64,000 bases of DNA, from assembly GCA_016861345.1 (NCBI GenBank), contig BOLD01000005.1, forward strand, positions 152,616 through 216,615, given 5' to 3'. Source of the DNA: Oligoflexia bacterium. Lineage in GTDB: Bacteria > Bdellovibrionota > Bdellovibrionia > Bdellovibrionales > Bdellovibrionaceae. Numbering within the stretch: the stretch's first letter is position 1; each line of letters opens with the position of its first letter. A program made the translations under genes and the position numbers. Of the stretch, positions 23,099 through 32,476 are shown one piece after another. The notes beneath the pieces were generated by a model. That model was not told the origin of the DNA. It saw only the letters and a program-made list of their open reading frames with translations, and did not search any database.

Positions 23099-25595
23099 GG
23101 CTTCACTTTCTGAAGAATTACCTTATTGGGAGTTCTCAGACACACCAAGGCCGCATTTGATTTTAAATGATGGATCTTTGGTGAGCGGAATAAAACTCAC
23201 TCTTCTCGATATTGAGTGCTTCGATGATAACGAAGTCAATCAACTTGCCATGAGACTGCGCGGAGTTCTTAACTCCATTTCAGAAAATACTTCTGTTCAA
23301 TTCTGTCTTTCAGTAGGTTCTGATTTCTCAGAAGTCATTAGAAAACACGCGGAAGGAAAAACAGCATCAATTCATCCATTGGTGGCAAGTATTGCGGACT
23401 ATCGGGAAAAGAAACTTCAAGCGGCCTTAGAGTCTTCAGAACTCTATCGTCCTGAGCTTTCAATTTATCTTCGCACACAGATGTTAGGAGGAAAGAAACT
23501 TAGCTTCTTAAAGAAGCAAGAGGATTTCTCAGACAACACGGCCAAGACCTACGAGGAGACTTTGGAAGTTCTTTTTCAGAACGTCGATACATTGATCTCG
23601 TCTTTTGCTTCTATTGGCCTCTATGGAAGACTATTAGAGGCTCAGGAGATGCAGAAACATATCTATGGTTTCCTTAATCCGAAACGCTCTAAAGCGGAGC
23701 CTACGCCTAAAATTATCACGCCCAAGGAAGACAACCTTGAGCGTGAAACCTTGGAGTCTATGGAGTGGCTTGCGGAACAGTCACCACGAGAGCAACTTGT
23801 TTTTGGTGATCTGATCTTGGGGTTTGAGCAATTCACCCTAGATTCTCACCATCACAGGGTTGTGACTCTAAAAACTCTGCCAGAAGTGACCTTTGCTGGA
23901 CAGCTCTCTACGTTTCTGCGTATGCCATTTCACTATGATTTGATGTTGTCTTTTGAGGTTCCAAGTCAGGCCGATGAGATGGCAAAGCTCCAACAGAAAA
24001 GGAAGATGGCCCACTCGCTTGCGGCGACTTCGGGAAACAAAGCAAGTGACCTTGAAAGTGAAACGAAACTGTCATCGACTGAGGAGCTTATTCGTGAACT
24101 TCTGAGCACTGGACAAAGAATCTATGCCGTTCAAATGAGCCTAGTCCTTCGCGCTCCCGCAACAGATGAAGGAGTAAAAAAGCTTAACCGCCAAGTCCGA
24201 GAAGTGCTTTCTCGTTTTCGTTCCCTTCAAGGTTCCGAAGGACTTGAAGAATCCGTAGGCTCTTGGAAGATTTTTAAAGGCAATCTTCCAGGTGCGCCCG
24301 TAAAACTTGAACGAGCAAAGAAATTTAAGACTAACAACTTAGTCGATTTCATTCCGATCTATGGGCCACGCGAAGGAGATGATGATCCTGCGGTGATTTT
24401 CAGAAACAGGCTTAATGGTCTTGTGAGCTTTAATCCCTTCGATTCAAGCCTTACAAACTATAATGCACTAGTCACGGGTTCATCAGGAGCTGGTAAAAGT
24501 TTTTTGAATAACTGTATCCTTGCTCAAGAACTAGCTCGCGGCCTTAGGGTATTCATCATCGACATTGGAGGTTCTTATAAAAAGCTAACTGAAGCTTTAG
24601 GAGGTCAATATCTTGAAATGGATTTGTCCGATCAATACAGACTTAACCCATTTGATATTCCTGACCCATCTCAAGGGCCTAGCAACCAAAAACTAAAATC
24701 TCTGCTTGCAGTAATTGAGAGCATGATCGTCGAGGATGAAAAGTCAAAACTTTCAAAACTTGATCGAGTGCTTTTAGAAAAAACGGTCATTGAGCTTTAT
24801 GAAGAAAAAAGAAAACAAAACAAAGTACCAGTACTTTCTGAACTAACAGAACGACTTGCTAAGAGCAAAGAATCCTCAATGGTTGATATTTCCAAAATCC
24901 TCTATATGTGGACTGGAAACCGACCTTACGGAAAATTGCTTGATGGTATTGGCTCACTGAGAACAGATGCGCCAATTTGCACCTTTGATTTAAAAGGTCT
25001 TGGAAATTACCCTGATCTTCAAAGCGTGATGATCTTAATTCTCACGGACTTCATCTTGACTCAGGTCGAACAAGATAAGGTGAATAAAAAGCGCATTATT
25101 TTAGATGAGGCCTGGCAACTTTTAAAATCAAACGCTGCTGCTGATTTTATGGAGTATTGCGCGAGAACTCTTAGAAAGACAGGCTCAGGAATTACTTTCA
25201 TCACTCAAGGGGTTGAAGAGATCGTCACAAGTCCAATTGGCCCTGCGATTATGAACAACACCGCGACGAAGTTTATCCTACTTCAGCGCGGTGATTCGGA
25301 AATCTTGAAGAACGCTCTTAAGCTTAATTCGCAAGAGCTGAATCTGGTTTACTCACTCGAACAGCGTAAAGGTGAATTTGCAGAGGGCTTTATGATTGAA
25401 GGCGATCATCGTCAGGTGATCCGCATTTATCCGAGTCCCTTTGAGTATTGGCTTTCAACTTCAGATGCAAGTGACAATCGCCATATTCAGGAATTGAGAG
25501 AATCAGGTCTATCGCTTGTTGATGCGATTGAAACCGCAGCTCGTACATATCCCAATGGCATTGCTCAAGGGAAAGTCGAACTGGAGGTCGCATGA
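23076..25595 (+). CDS. virB4: VirB4/TrbE conjugation ATPase
   Basis: An 839-residue ATPase that energises pilus assembly and substrate transfer at the inner membrane. Walker A is TGSSGAGKSFLNN (about residues 467-479), and Walker B is KKRIILDEAWQLLKS (about 670-684). RTLRKTGSGITFITQGVEEI is the downstream conserved region with arginine and glutamine. Length and order are normal for the family. Its stop overlaps the next start (ATGA). Confidence 0.95.
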   Translation: MFQKKNAEASLSEELPYWEFSDTPRPHLILNDGSLVSGIKLTLLDIECFDDNEVNQLAMRLRGVLNSISENTSVQFCLSVGSDFSEVIRKHAEGKTASIHPLVASIADYREKKLQAALESSELYRPELSIYLRTQMLGGKKLSFLKKQEDFSDNTAKTYEETLEVLFQNVDTLISSFASIGLYGRLLEAQEMQKHIYGFLNPKRSKAEPTPKIITPKEDNLERETLESMEWLAEQSPREQLVFGDLILGFEQFTLDSHHHRVVTLKTLPEVTFAGQLSTFLRMPFHYDLMLSFEVPSQADEMAKLQQKRKMAHSLAATSGNKASDLESETKLSSTEELIRELLSTGQRIYAVQMSLVLRAPATDEGVKKLNRQVREVLSRFRSLQGSEGLEESVGSWKIFKGNLPGAPVKLERAKKFKTNNLVDFIPIYGPREGDDDPAVIFRNRLNGLVSFNPFDSSLTNYNALVTGSSGAGKSFLNNCILAQELARGLRVFIIDIGGSYKKLTEALGGQYLEMDLSDQYRLNPFDIPDPSQGPSNQKLKSLLAVIESMIVEDEKSKLSKLDRVLLEKTVIELYEEKRKQNKVPVLSELTERLAKSKESSMVDISKILYMWTGNRPYGKLLDGIGSLRTDAPICTFDLKGLGNYPDLQSVMILILTDFILTQVEQDKVNKKRIILDEAWQLLKSNAAADFMEYCARTLRKTGSGITFITQGVEEIVTSPIGPAIMNNTATKFILLQRGDSEILKNALKLNSQELNLVYSLEQRKGEFAEGFMIEGDHRQVIRIYPSPFEYWLSTSDASDNRHIQELRESGLSLVDAIETAARTYPNGIAQGKVELEVA

Positions 25596-26302
25596 GCGTA
25601 AAGAAAACACTTATTGCAGTCGTTATCTCTTTTTCGCTGGTTTTACCTAGACCAGCAAAGGCCGATCTATTCGGTGGAGACATTGCTGTTCTAGTGCAGA
25701 TTCTCGCTCAGGCGATCAAGCAACTCTATGAGCTACAACGAATTGTTAGCACTGGGCAAGATACCCTCGGCCTAATGAGAGTCATTAACAAAGGGATTCG
25801 GGATGGGCTTGCGGTGATTCGGATTATCAATCCAAAGTTTAATCCTGGCCTTTATGGAGGGCTTGAAACTGTAGATCAAGTTCAACGAGCGATTGAAGAC
25901 CTTTACGGTACAATTCCGCAGACTAGCGAATATCGTTTGCAAGAAGCTCAGGATCGTTCTGTATCTGAAAGCATTGCTATGAATGGCACGCTCTTTCAGT
26001 ACGCCGATAACGTGGATGAAGAAACAAAGCGAATCATTGCTCACGCGCAGAGAGTAAGTCCACAAGGTGCAGGAAAGCTCACGGCTGAGTCTCTTGCCGT
26101 TTTGATCGGAGTCACAACTCAAGTGCTTCGTACTAACTCGATGATGTTAAAAATGATGGGACAGAATATGGCCCTCTCAAACAGAAAAGAAAAACTTCAA
26201 GCGACTCAGTTTAAATCTCAATACGAAGGCATCTCTAATGCGTTAGGTGCGCTTCCAAAGGAAACAAATTTGAGTCCTCTTGGTTCAGGAAGTGGGAGGT
26301 AG
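25592..26302 (+). CDS. virB5: VirB5/TrbJ-like exported transfer protein
   Basis: A 236-residue protein with a signal peptide (LIAVVISFSLVLPRPAKA) and a helical mature part (LVQILAQAIKQLYELQRIV, ending with glycine- and serine-rich GSGSGR). TrbJ/VirB5 proteins are minor pilus components exported to the periplasm. Its place between VirB4 and VirB6 and the coiled-coil character support the call. The first codon overlaps the VirB4 stop. Confidence 0.75.
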   Translation: MSVKKTLIAVVISFSLVLPRPAKADLFGGDIAVLVQILAQAIKQLYELQRIVSTGQDTLGLMRVINKGIRDGLAVIRIINPKFNPGLYGGLETVDQVQRAIEDLYGTIPQTSEYRLQEAQDRSVSESIAMNGTLFQYADNVDEETKRIIAHAQRVSPQGAGKLTAESLAVLIGVTTQVLRTNSMMLKMMGQNMALSNRKEKLQATQFKSQYEGISNALGALPKETNLSPLGSGSGR

Positions 26303-26305
26303 TTC

Positions 26306-27196
26306 ATGCCGCAGTTTGAACTTTTAGGATCACTTGTGCGTGACCTCCATCAAGAGTTTGTGAATATGTATTATCTACTTCTGCCAATGTTCTTTTCTCT
26401 GGCCGTGGTTGTAGCATGGTTTCGCAATCCTACTGGTAGTCCTGAGTTTTTGGATATTATCAAGAGAGCCGTTATTGCGACGATTTTACTTGTGGCATTT
26501 CCAGATATCAGTAAAGCAATTCTTTATGTGGCCGATGGAATAACAGAGAAGATCGACAAACTTAATAGCCTTGATACTTTGATCCGAATGGCCCAGGAGA
26601 AATCCGACAGCTATTCAATGTCAGCAACAAGTATGCTTTTACAGTTTAACGACCTGATAATCGCAACACTGTCATTCTTAAGTTACCTCATCCTTTATAT
26701 TGCTCGGTATCTCACAATTGCGATGTATCACTTCTTTTGGATCTTCTTTATGATCTCGGCCCCGTTACTTCTGCTGTTCAATCTATTTGAAGGAACACAG
26801 CAAATCACAAAGAACCTCTTCAAAGGAATGATTGAGGTCGCTTGTTGGAAGATTGTTTGGGCAATATTAGGTGCAATGCTAGCAGCATTGTCTTTTGGAG
26901 ATCTGTATCGAACAGAAGGAAGTTATCTCGTCATCATTGTAATGAACTTTGTCATTGCAGTTGCCATGTTAATGACTCCGATGATGGTGAAGTCTCTTGT
27001 AGGTGGAGGACTTCAATCTATGTCCTCTAGTATTGGAGCAGCTAGTATCGCTGCAATAGCGGCGGCCCCAGGAAAAGCGGCAGCATCTATTCGTACTTCA
27101 CGAGCGTTTATCAATGACCCTAAAGGATTCGCAAATAAACAAATTGATAAGGCCTTTAATCCAAACAGTAAATACAACCGCCAGCACCGTCGGTAA
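26306..27196 (+). CDS. virB6: VirB6/TrbL-like polytopic membrane channel protein
   Basis: A 296-residue protein with about six membrane segments, including MFFSLAVVVAWF, AVIATILLVAFPDIS, IATLSFLSYLILYIARYLTI, FFWIFFMISAPLLLLFNLF and IVMNFVIAVAMLMTPMMVK. The C-terminal part is alanine-rich then basic. This layout and its position after VirB5 match VirB6/TrbL, which lines the inner-membrane channel. Ribosome-binding site GGGAGG, four bases after the VirB5 stop. Confidence 0.8.
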   Translation: MPQFELLGSLVRDLHQEFVNMYYLLLPMFFSLAVVVAWFRNPTGSPEFLDIIKRAVIATILLVAFPDISKAILYVADGITEKIDKLNSLDTLIRMAQEKSDSYSMSATSMLLQFNDLIIATLSFLSYLILYIARYLTIAMYHFFWIFFMISAPLLLLFNLFEGTQQITKNLFKGMIEVACWKIVWAILGAMLAALSFGDLYRTEGSYLVIIVMNFVIAVAMLMTPMMVKSLVGGGLQSMSSSIGAASIAAIAAAPGKAAASIRTSRAFINDPKGFANKQIDKAFNPNSKYNRQHRR

Positions 27197-27208
27197 GGAG
27201 AATTACTC

Positions 27209-27799
27209 ATGCTAGAAAATAAATCAAAGAATCTAAAAATATCTTCACTCCCTAAGAGTTTGGCTGAGCTTACACATTCAAACCAATTTCTGAAAGTCTT
27301 TGCACTTTCAGCCCTCGCTCTCCTATTTATGGGACTTGGAGTGACTTTGGTTATGGCAATGAAAGGGCCTATGGTTATCACGCTTGGGCCTGACGGAAAA
27401 GCTCTTGAACGAGCCATTCTGCCTAAAGCAGAAGATCAAATTCGTGAAGGTATCAGACGCTATCTTGAAAAACGTTATCAATGGGGGCCAGAAAATGTGA
27501 TTAAGAAGCTCAAGGAGTCAGAGCAGTTCATCACTCCACAAGCTTTGAAGGCCTTTCAAGTTGCGGTCGCCAATGTTGCAAAGTTCTCTACGGAAAAAAT
27601 AGTTTCTCAGAAGGTCTATCCCGAGAAGATTGAAATTGATTTAAAAAAACAAACGGCCCTCATTACTGGTGACCGTATAACTTCCATTCAAGGACTGAAA
27701 GCTGCTGGGAACCTAAAACTCGAACTTACTTTTGAAAGCGGCCTTCGCACACACGAGAATCCTTGGGGAATCTATATTTCAAAAGAACGTGAAGAATAA
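27209..27799 (+). CDS. virB8: VirB8/TraE-like inner membrane scaffold protein
   Basis: A 196-residue protein with a single membrane segment near residues 31-51 (VFALSALALLFMGLGVTLVM) and a periplasmic domain ending NPWGIYISKEREE, characteristic of TraE/VirB8-like proteins. It nucleates the inner-membrane complex with VirB6 and VirB10. Good ribosome-binding site (AAGGAG). Confidence 0.75.
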   Translation: MLENKSKNLKISSLPKSLAELTHSNQFLKVFALSALALLFMGLGVTLVMAMKGPMVITLGPDGKALERAILPKAEDQIREGIRRYLEKRYQWGPENVIKKLKESEQFITPQALKAFQVAVANVAKFSTEKIVSQKVYPEKIEIDLKKQTALITGDRITSIQGLKAAGNLKLELTFESGLRTHENPWGIYISKEREE

Positions 27800-27854
27800 C
27801 GAATTATCCATTTGCGAAACCTTCTGATTCCCCTAAATGAACAAAAGGAGAATT

Positions 27855-28589
27855 ATGAAAATAAAACTTATCACACTGTTGGCATTTTCTCTTGCTGCAA
27901 TGACCTCGGAGGCAAATCAAAGAGTCCGGCGAGTTCCTGTGCAGGGAGATCAAATCGTGACCGTAAAAACAAGTCTTGGTATTGCCACGATCATTCAAGT
28001 TCCAGATCGTCCTAATAGCGTGGTTGTTGGGGATCAGGATTCTTTTAAGGTGGAATACCTTGATCAGGCGATCACGATTAAGCCTATTTCAAGTGGGGCC
28101 AAAAGTAATCTCTACATTTACACCGATTGGAGACGGTTTAATGTAGCCCTCATTTCTGGAAGTGAGGCCGTGGCTGATTATGTGGTTTATCTCGATATAC
28201 CAAAAACTAAACCACAGACCACATCGAACAAAGAATCTGGTATCAAATGGACTGATTTCAAAAATTCACTCAAGAACGACACGCTTTCTTTAAGTATAAA
28301 ACGTGTCGGACGGGCAAAGGATGGAATCTTACTGATTGAGTTCTTCGTTTCCTCAACTCAAAAGGAAACTTTTAAACCTGAATGGCTATGGCTCACTCAA
28401 TCTGATGAGACGCGACCAATTCACAATCTCTTTATGTCGGCCCTTGAAGTAACGCCTCAAAGACCCATTTCAGGTGTACTTCAGATGAGAGAAATTGATC
28501 TAAATGCAAACCAATCTATACGAGTCGAGCTGAGAAGGAAAAGAATTTCATATCTCACAATCCAGAAGGTCACTTCATGGAAGCGATAG
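27855..28589 (+). CDS. virB9: VirB9/TraK-like exported core-complex protein
   Basis: A 244-residue protein beginning with a signal peptide (MKIKLITLLAFSLAAMTSEA). ATG 27855 is chosen because AAAAGGAG precedes it; an ATG six codons earlier lacks one. The mature part starts with a beta-rich region (VTVKTSLGIATIIQVPDRP) resembling the N-terminal domain of VirB9/TraK/TrbG, which pairs with VirB10 and a lipoprotein in the outer-membrane core. Its end overlaps the VirB10 gene by 13 bases. Confidence 0.75.
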   Translation: MKIKLITLLAFSLAAMTSEANQRVRRVPVQGDQIVTVKTSLGIATIIQVPDRPNSVVVGDQDSFKVEYLDQAITIKPISSGAKSNLYIYTDWRRFNVALISGSEAVADYVVYLDIPKTKPQTTSNKESGIKWTDFKNSLKNDTLSLSIKRVGRAKDGILLIEFFVSSTQKETFKPEWLWLTQSDETRPIHNLFMSALEVTPQRPISGVLQMREIDLNANQSIRVELRRKRISYLTIQKVTSWKR

Positions 28590-29566
28590 AAAAGGAGGTG
28601 CATTTGGAAGGCTTTAAAAATTACTTTTTGAAAGAACCTAAGCTTTTCACTTCTAAACGCGAAGTAAATTGGTCAAAGGTACAAACTTGGGCAATTTCAT
28701 TTGTAGCCGCTTTGATTATAGGAATTATGGTCATTCCTAGTTCTGAACCAGATCAAGAAACTTTCTATGAAAAGGCAGAACGAGGAAGTCTTGCAAAAGC
28801 ACTACCGGCCGAAAATGATCCAACACAAGAAACGATCAGACAGCTTCAGGAGTCACAAGTAAATGTCAGACAAATTCCTGGCTCTCTTGATTACCTTTAT
28901 CGGCTAAATGGCCCTACTGGTTCAGGGAGTGGTGGTCGAAGCGGTCAAGATCGAAGTGCTTCGATGATCTTAAGCCGTGGTGGAACTGATGCCAGAACTC
29001 AGCTCTCTGCTGGAACAAGAGTGTCTATCCGCTTGAGCGGAAAAGTGACAATGTCCAATCAAGGAATGCCTGTCGTTGGGATTGTCTCTAATGATGTTTC
29101 AGCCGAAAGCGGAATTGCCATCCCAAGCGGCTCAAAGGTTTTAGGAGATGCCTCTTTTGATGAAGAGTCCGAGCGAGCTTCGATCTCTTGGCGTTCGATC
29201 ATTCTTCCAGATGGAAGAGAAAGGCCATTTTCTGCCATTGGGGTTAATCGTGACGGACAAGTTGGAGTAAATGGCAAAGTCCATTCTGACGGAGTAAAAA
29301 ACGCAGTTGGGCAAACGCTTACTAGATTTGTAGGGGCCTATGCTGCTGGCTCGATGAACACAGGAGCTTTTGGTGCGAATCAAGGTGGCAACGAAAATGG
29401 TCTTCGCAATGCAGTTGCTCAGACTGCCACTGATCGAGCAAATGCAATGGGCGAAGAACTCCAAAAAGAGCGCAAATGGATTAAACTACAAAGTGGTGCT
29501 GAAACATTTGCTGTTTTAAATCAGCCTTTCACTTTCAGGGATGCTGGGGCCACTTATGGAAGATAA
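28577..29566 (+). CDS. virB10: VirB10/TrbI-like core-complex protein
   Basis: A 329-residue protein with one membrane segment near residues 37-55 (TWAISFVAALIIGIMVIPS), a periplasmic linker, a glycine/serine-rich stretch (GSGSGGRSGQDRS) and a C-terminal beta domain. There, LSAGTRVSIRLSGKVTMSN and GIAIPSGSKVLGDASFDEE match VirB10/TrbI. It bridges inner and outer membranes in the T4SS. At 329 residues it is shorter than most TrbI proteins, mainly in the proline-rich linker. Confidence 0.85.
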   Translation: MEAIEKEVHLEGFKNYFLKEPKLFTSKREVNWSKVQTWAISFVAALIIGIMVIPSSEPDQETFYEKAERGSLAKALPAENDPTQETIRQLQESQVNVRQIPGSLDYLYRLNGPTGSGSGGRSGQDRSASMILSRGGTDARTQLSAGTRVSIRLSGKVTMSNQGMPVVGIVSNDVSAESGIAIPSGSKVLGDASFDEESERASISWRSIILPDGRERPFSAIGVNRDGQVGVNGKVHSDGVKNAVGQTLTRFVGAYAAGSMNTGAFGANQGGNENGLRNAVAQTATDRANAMGEELQKERKWIKLQSGAETFAVLNQPFTFRDAGATYGR

Positions 29567-31172
29567 AGCTCATCCAATTTCTCACGGAGAAAGCATCATC
29601 ATTGGAGGATTGGTTCTTATTTTCGTTGTGAAAGGAATTGAACGCTTGTGGAACTGGATGCAGTCGCCTCGCCACTTTGTCTTAGCGGTGGGGCTTCTGC
29701 TTATAATCCTTATTCCTGTGGGGAAAATACTTTGGAACAAGATTAAAAAGAAACATGAAAAAGCACTCTTTGAGAAAACAATTACGTCTAAAGTTGATGA
29801 CTCGGTTTTCTGTGGAACCAGTGATAAAGACGAAGACATTTGGATTAAACCTCGTCAACGGGCCATGCACACTCAAGTCATTGGGACGACTAATGCTGGT
29901 AAAACTGAAAGTGTGATTCTCCCCTGGGCGATTCAAGACATTTATTCGGGGAAAGGTCTTTTGCTTATCGACGGAAAGGCTGACAACTCTCTGATTGATA
30001 AGCTTTGGGCCTATACAAAAAAGGCAAAGCGAGAAAAAGATTTTAAACTTTTTAGTCTTAGCCGTAGAGAGCAGTCTTTTCAGTTCAATCCTTTACTTGG
30101 AGGAACTGCGGAGGAAATTACAGAACGAGTTTTTAATTCATTTGATTTTGAGAATCCGTACTACCGAAGTCTTCAATATGAAGTGATGAATCAGGTCATG
30201 AGAATATTTGAGGCATCCAATACGACTGCTACTTTTCAGCGACTTCATCAGGCGATATCTCGTCCTAAAGTGATGGAGGAAATGGCGAAGAAAGTAAAAG
30301 ACCCTGAAGTTCGCCGTTGGTATGTGACGTTTTGTGAAATGACTCCTAAGGATCGAGAAGAACGCACAAGTGGTCTTCTCTCCGCCATTGGACATTTTGC
30401 CTTTGGTGATAATGCAAGATTGTTCAATCCTGAAGAAGGGGCCATTACGATTGACGAGGCATTGAGAAGTAATCAGATCGTTTACTTTCAGTTACCAGTG
30501 CTTCTTTCACCATTTTTAGGAAAGGCCACTGGAAAGCTAGTTCTTCAATCTTTGCAAGCGGCCGTGGCCAATCGCCATAGACTCGCTCATGGAGTAGAAA
30601 AGAAGTTTTTCAGCGTTTTTCTGGACGACTTTTCTGAGTATCTTTATGAGGGATTTATTACGATCTTAAATAAATCAAGATCGGCCAATGTGGGAATCGT
30701 ATTCGCTCATCAAGCTTTAGGAGACATTACTGTTCTTGGTGACTCGGTTGCAAACTCGATTCTTACAAACGCAAACCTAAAAGTTTTTATGCGTGGTAAT
30801 GATCCTGACTCTGCCGAATACTTCTCTAAAGTAATTGGAACACTGACTTCGACAAAGTTCACTGAACGACAGACCAAGAATATTTTGGGAACAAATAAAA
30901 GTGGAGAGATGTCAGTTCGTGATGTGGAGGAATTTACTATTCACCCCAATGTTTTCAAGAAAGATTTAGGCGTTGGTGAGGCCATTATGATCGTTCCCCA
31001 CGAGCGCGGGGCCAAAACTGTGAGAATTAAATTTAGCAAAACGGATGATCTTGAACCTGAGATTATGCCACAGATTGCAAAAACGATGATGCCACTACTT
31101 GAAGAGAAGGAATCGAAACCTAAAAAAGATCAATCGGATAAAGCAAGTAACGCTCTTGATAACGCTGCTTAA
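29556..31172 (+). CDS. virD4: VirD4/TraG type IV coupling protein
   Basis: About 538 residues; ATG 29556 is preferred over 29541 because GGGG lies seven bases upstream. Two membrane segments near residues 12-30 and 42-58 precede the ATPase domain. Walker A is VIGTTNAGKTES, Walker B FFSVFLDDFSEYLY, and GIVFAHQALGDI is the conserved region beyond it. The coupling protein brings the relaxosome and DNA to the secretion channel. Its start overlaps the VirB10 gene. The tail is lysine- and aspartate-rich. Confidence 0.93.
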   Translation: MEDKAHPISHGESIIIGGLVLIFVVKGIERLWNWMQSPRHFVLAVGLLLIILIPVGKILWNKIKKKHEKALFEKTITSKVDDSVFCGTSDKDEDIWIKPRQRAMHTQVIGTTNAGKTESVILPWAIQDIYSGKGLLLIDGKADNSLIDKLWAYTKKAKREKDFKLFSLSRREQSFQFNPLLGGTAEEITERVFNSFDFENPYYRSLQYEVMNQVMRIFEASNTTATFQRLHQAISRPKVMEEMAKKVKDPEVRRWYVTFCEMTPKDREERTSGLLSAIGHFAFGDNARLFNPEEGAITIDEALRSNQIVYFQLPVLLSPFLGKATGKLVLQSLQAAVANRHRLAHGVEKKFFSVFLDDFSEYLYEGFITILNKSRSANVGIVFAHQALGDITVLGDSVANSILTNANLKVFMRGNDPDSAEYFSKVIGTLTSTKFTERQTKNILGTNKSGEMSVRDVEEFTIHPNVFKKDLGVGEAIMIVPHERGAKTVRIKFSKTDDLEPEIMPQIAKTMMPLLEEKESKPKKDQSDKASNALDNAA

Positions 31173-31190
31173 AAAATCAGGAGGAAAAAA

Positions 31191-31634
31191 ATGGGAAAAT
31201 TTAAAAGCAAATTCATTTTCATCTTGGGACTATCGACTTTGTTGTTACAGACAGGCTGTTCATCAATGGGAAAATCTATGGGTCTCGGCGGCGCGATTGG
31301 CGCAGGAACTGGAGCCGCTTTAGGTGGGATTGTTGACCCAGGAAAGAACGGACAATACCGCACTCGTAACGTCATCATCGGTGCTGGAATGGGCGCGATT
31401 GCTGGAACACTCGCAGGAGCTTCAATTCATGAAAGCAATGAACGCGATAAGGAGCTTGCTTATCTAAAAGGAAAAGAGGCCCAAAGAAAATCATCTAAAG
31501 GACAATCTGCTCCGGCCCTACAGCAGCCAAAGGTTGAAGCAATCTGGGTTGAAAGTAAGGTTGTTGGTAATCGCTACATTGATGGCCACTTTGAATATGT
31601 CATTACGGAGCCTACACGATGGGAGGCCCCGTAA
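31191..31634 (+). CDS. Glycine-zipper lipoprotein, possible VirB7-like component
   Basis: A 147-residue lipoprotein: signal FIFILGLSTLLLQTGC with lipobox cysteine near residue 23. It carries two glycine-zipper repeats (GLGGAIGAGTGAALGGIVD and IIGAGMGAIAGTLAGASIHE), a pattern seen in membrane-associating outer-membrane lipoproteins. In a T4SS operon it could replace VirB7, the lipoprotein of the outer-membrane core, although it is larger than classical VirB7. Ribosome-binding site AGGAGG. Confidence 0.7.
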   Translation: MGKFKSKFIFILGLSTLLLQTGCSSMGKSMGLGGAIGAGTGAALGGIVDPGKNGQYRTRNVIIGAGMGAIAGTLAGASIHESNERDKELAYLKGKEAQRKSSKGQSAPALQQPKVEAIWVESKVVGNRYIDGHFEYVITEPTRWEAP

Positions 31635-32383
31635 TGAAGTACGCTCACGGTCGAAGGCTTTCAAAAAATGCTGTTGAGGCCGTGAGGTTTGTGGCCAAGG
31701 TTGGGGCCATGAGCCGCGAGACTTGGTACGAGCTGTTTAGTCATGGAACTCTGAGGTGGCGGCAAATGCAACTTCAACACTTGATTGATAGAAAGATTTT
31801 TAAACATCACACCAGCAAACACGGACACGATGCTGTAGTGATTGATACCTTCGGAGTTGAGCTTATTAAAAGCATGAAGTGGCAACACGTTCACACGATC
31901 TATCCACACTTCATTGAGCATGACGAAACAGTGGGTGCTGGTCTTTGGAAATTAGAGATAGCTGGTATCTGCCAAAAATGGATGACCGAAAGTGAAATGA
32001 AGGCGCAGAAGTCAGCAAGTTTTAGACTAGACGTTCAGGAAGGCGGTTTTAAATATCCAGATGCAGTTTTCAAACTTCAAGGAAATCTCACTGCTCCGAT
32101 TGTGGCCATTGAATACGAAAGAACGGCAAAGACGAACTGGCGATACAACAAAGCTATTCGCGCATACAGTGAGGCCTACGATTTTGGATATGTCTTCTTT
32201 ATTGTGGAAAGCGATGCCATTGAAAAAACCATTCAAAGAGCCATGAAATACATTGGAGATGGAAGGCTGAACTCACGAATTGGATTTATTAGTATTGAAG
32301 ATTGGAAAACGAACCCAGTAAGCGCGGAACTTCGAGGACCCAAATCAGTTCAGAGCTTAAAGGAGCTTGTTACAAAAATCTGA
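31634..32383 (+). CDS. Replication-relaxation (PF13814-like) winged-helix protein
   Basis: About 249 residues. ATG 31634 is chosen: it overlaps the upstream stop (TAATG) and has GGAGG seven bases before it. An N-terminal winged-helix part (GAMSRETWYELFSHGTLRWR) is followed by a nuclease-like core with VAIEYERTAKTNWRYNKAIR and DFGYVFFIVESD, as in the replication-relaxation family known from Gram-positive plasmids. It is the only relaxosome-like candidate beside the coupling protein, and it sits just upstream of a long inverted repeat. It may take the place of a classical relaxase or act as an oriT-binding factor. The family call is moderate, the role inferred. Confidence 0.55.
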   Translation: MKYAHGRRLSKNAVEAVRFVAKVGAMSRETWYELFSHGTLRWRQMQLQHLIDRKIFKHHTSKHGHDAVVIDTFGVELIKSMKWQHVHTIYPHFIEHDETVGAGLWKLEIAGICQKWMTESEMKAQKSASFRLDVQEGGFKYPDAVFKLQGNLTAPIVAIEYERTAKTNWRYNKAIRAYSEAYDFGYVFFIVESDAIEKTIQRAMKYIGDGRLNSRIGFISIEDWKTNPVSAELRGPKSVQSLKELVTKI

Positions 32384-32388
32384 GAAAA

Positions 32389-32425
32389 GAAGTCTTCGCC
32401 AAAGTCTACATACAGCGAAGACTTC
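32389..32425 (+). terminator. Terminator at the end of the transfer operon
   Basis: GAAGTCTTCGC and GCGAAGACTTC form a perfect 11-bp stem around a 15-base loop, followed by TTTGACTT. It starts six bases after the last stop of the operon. Confidence 0.7.
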
Positions 32426-32476
32426 TTTGACTTGATAATGAGAGGAAGATCAGGCGAAAAGGTAAGGAAAAACAAG

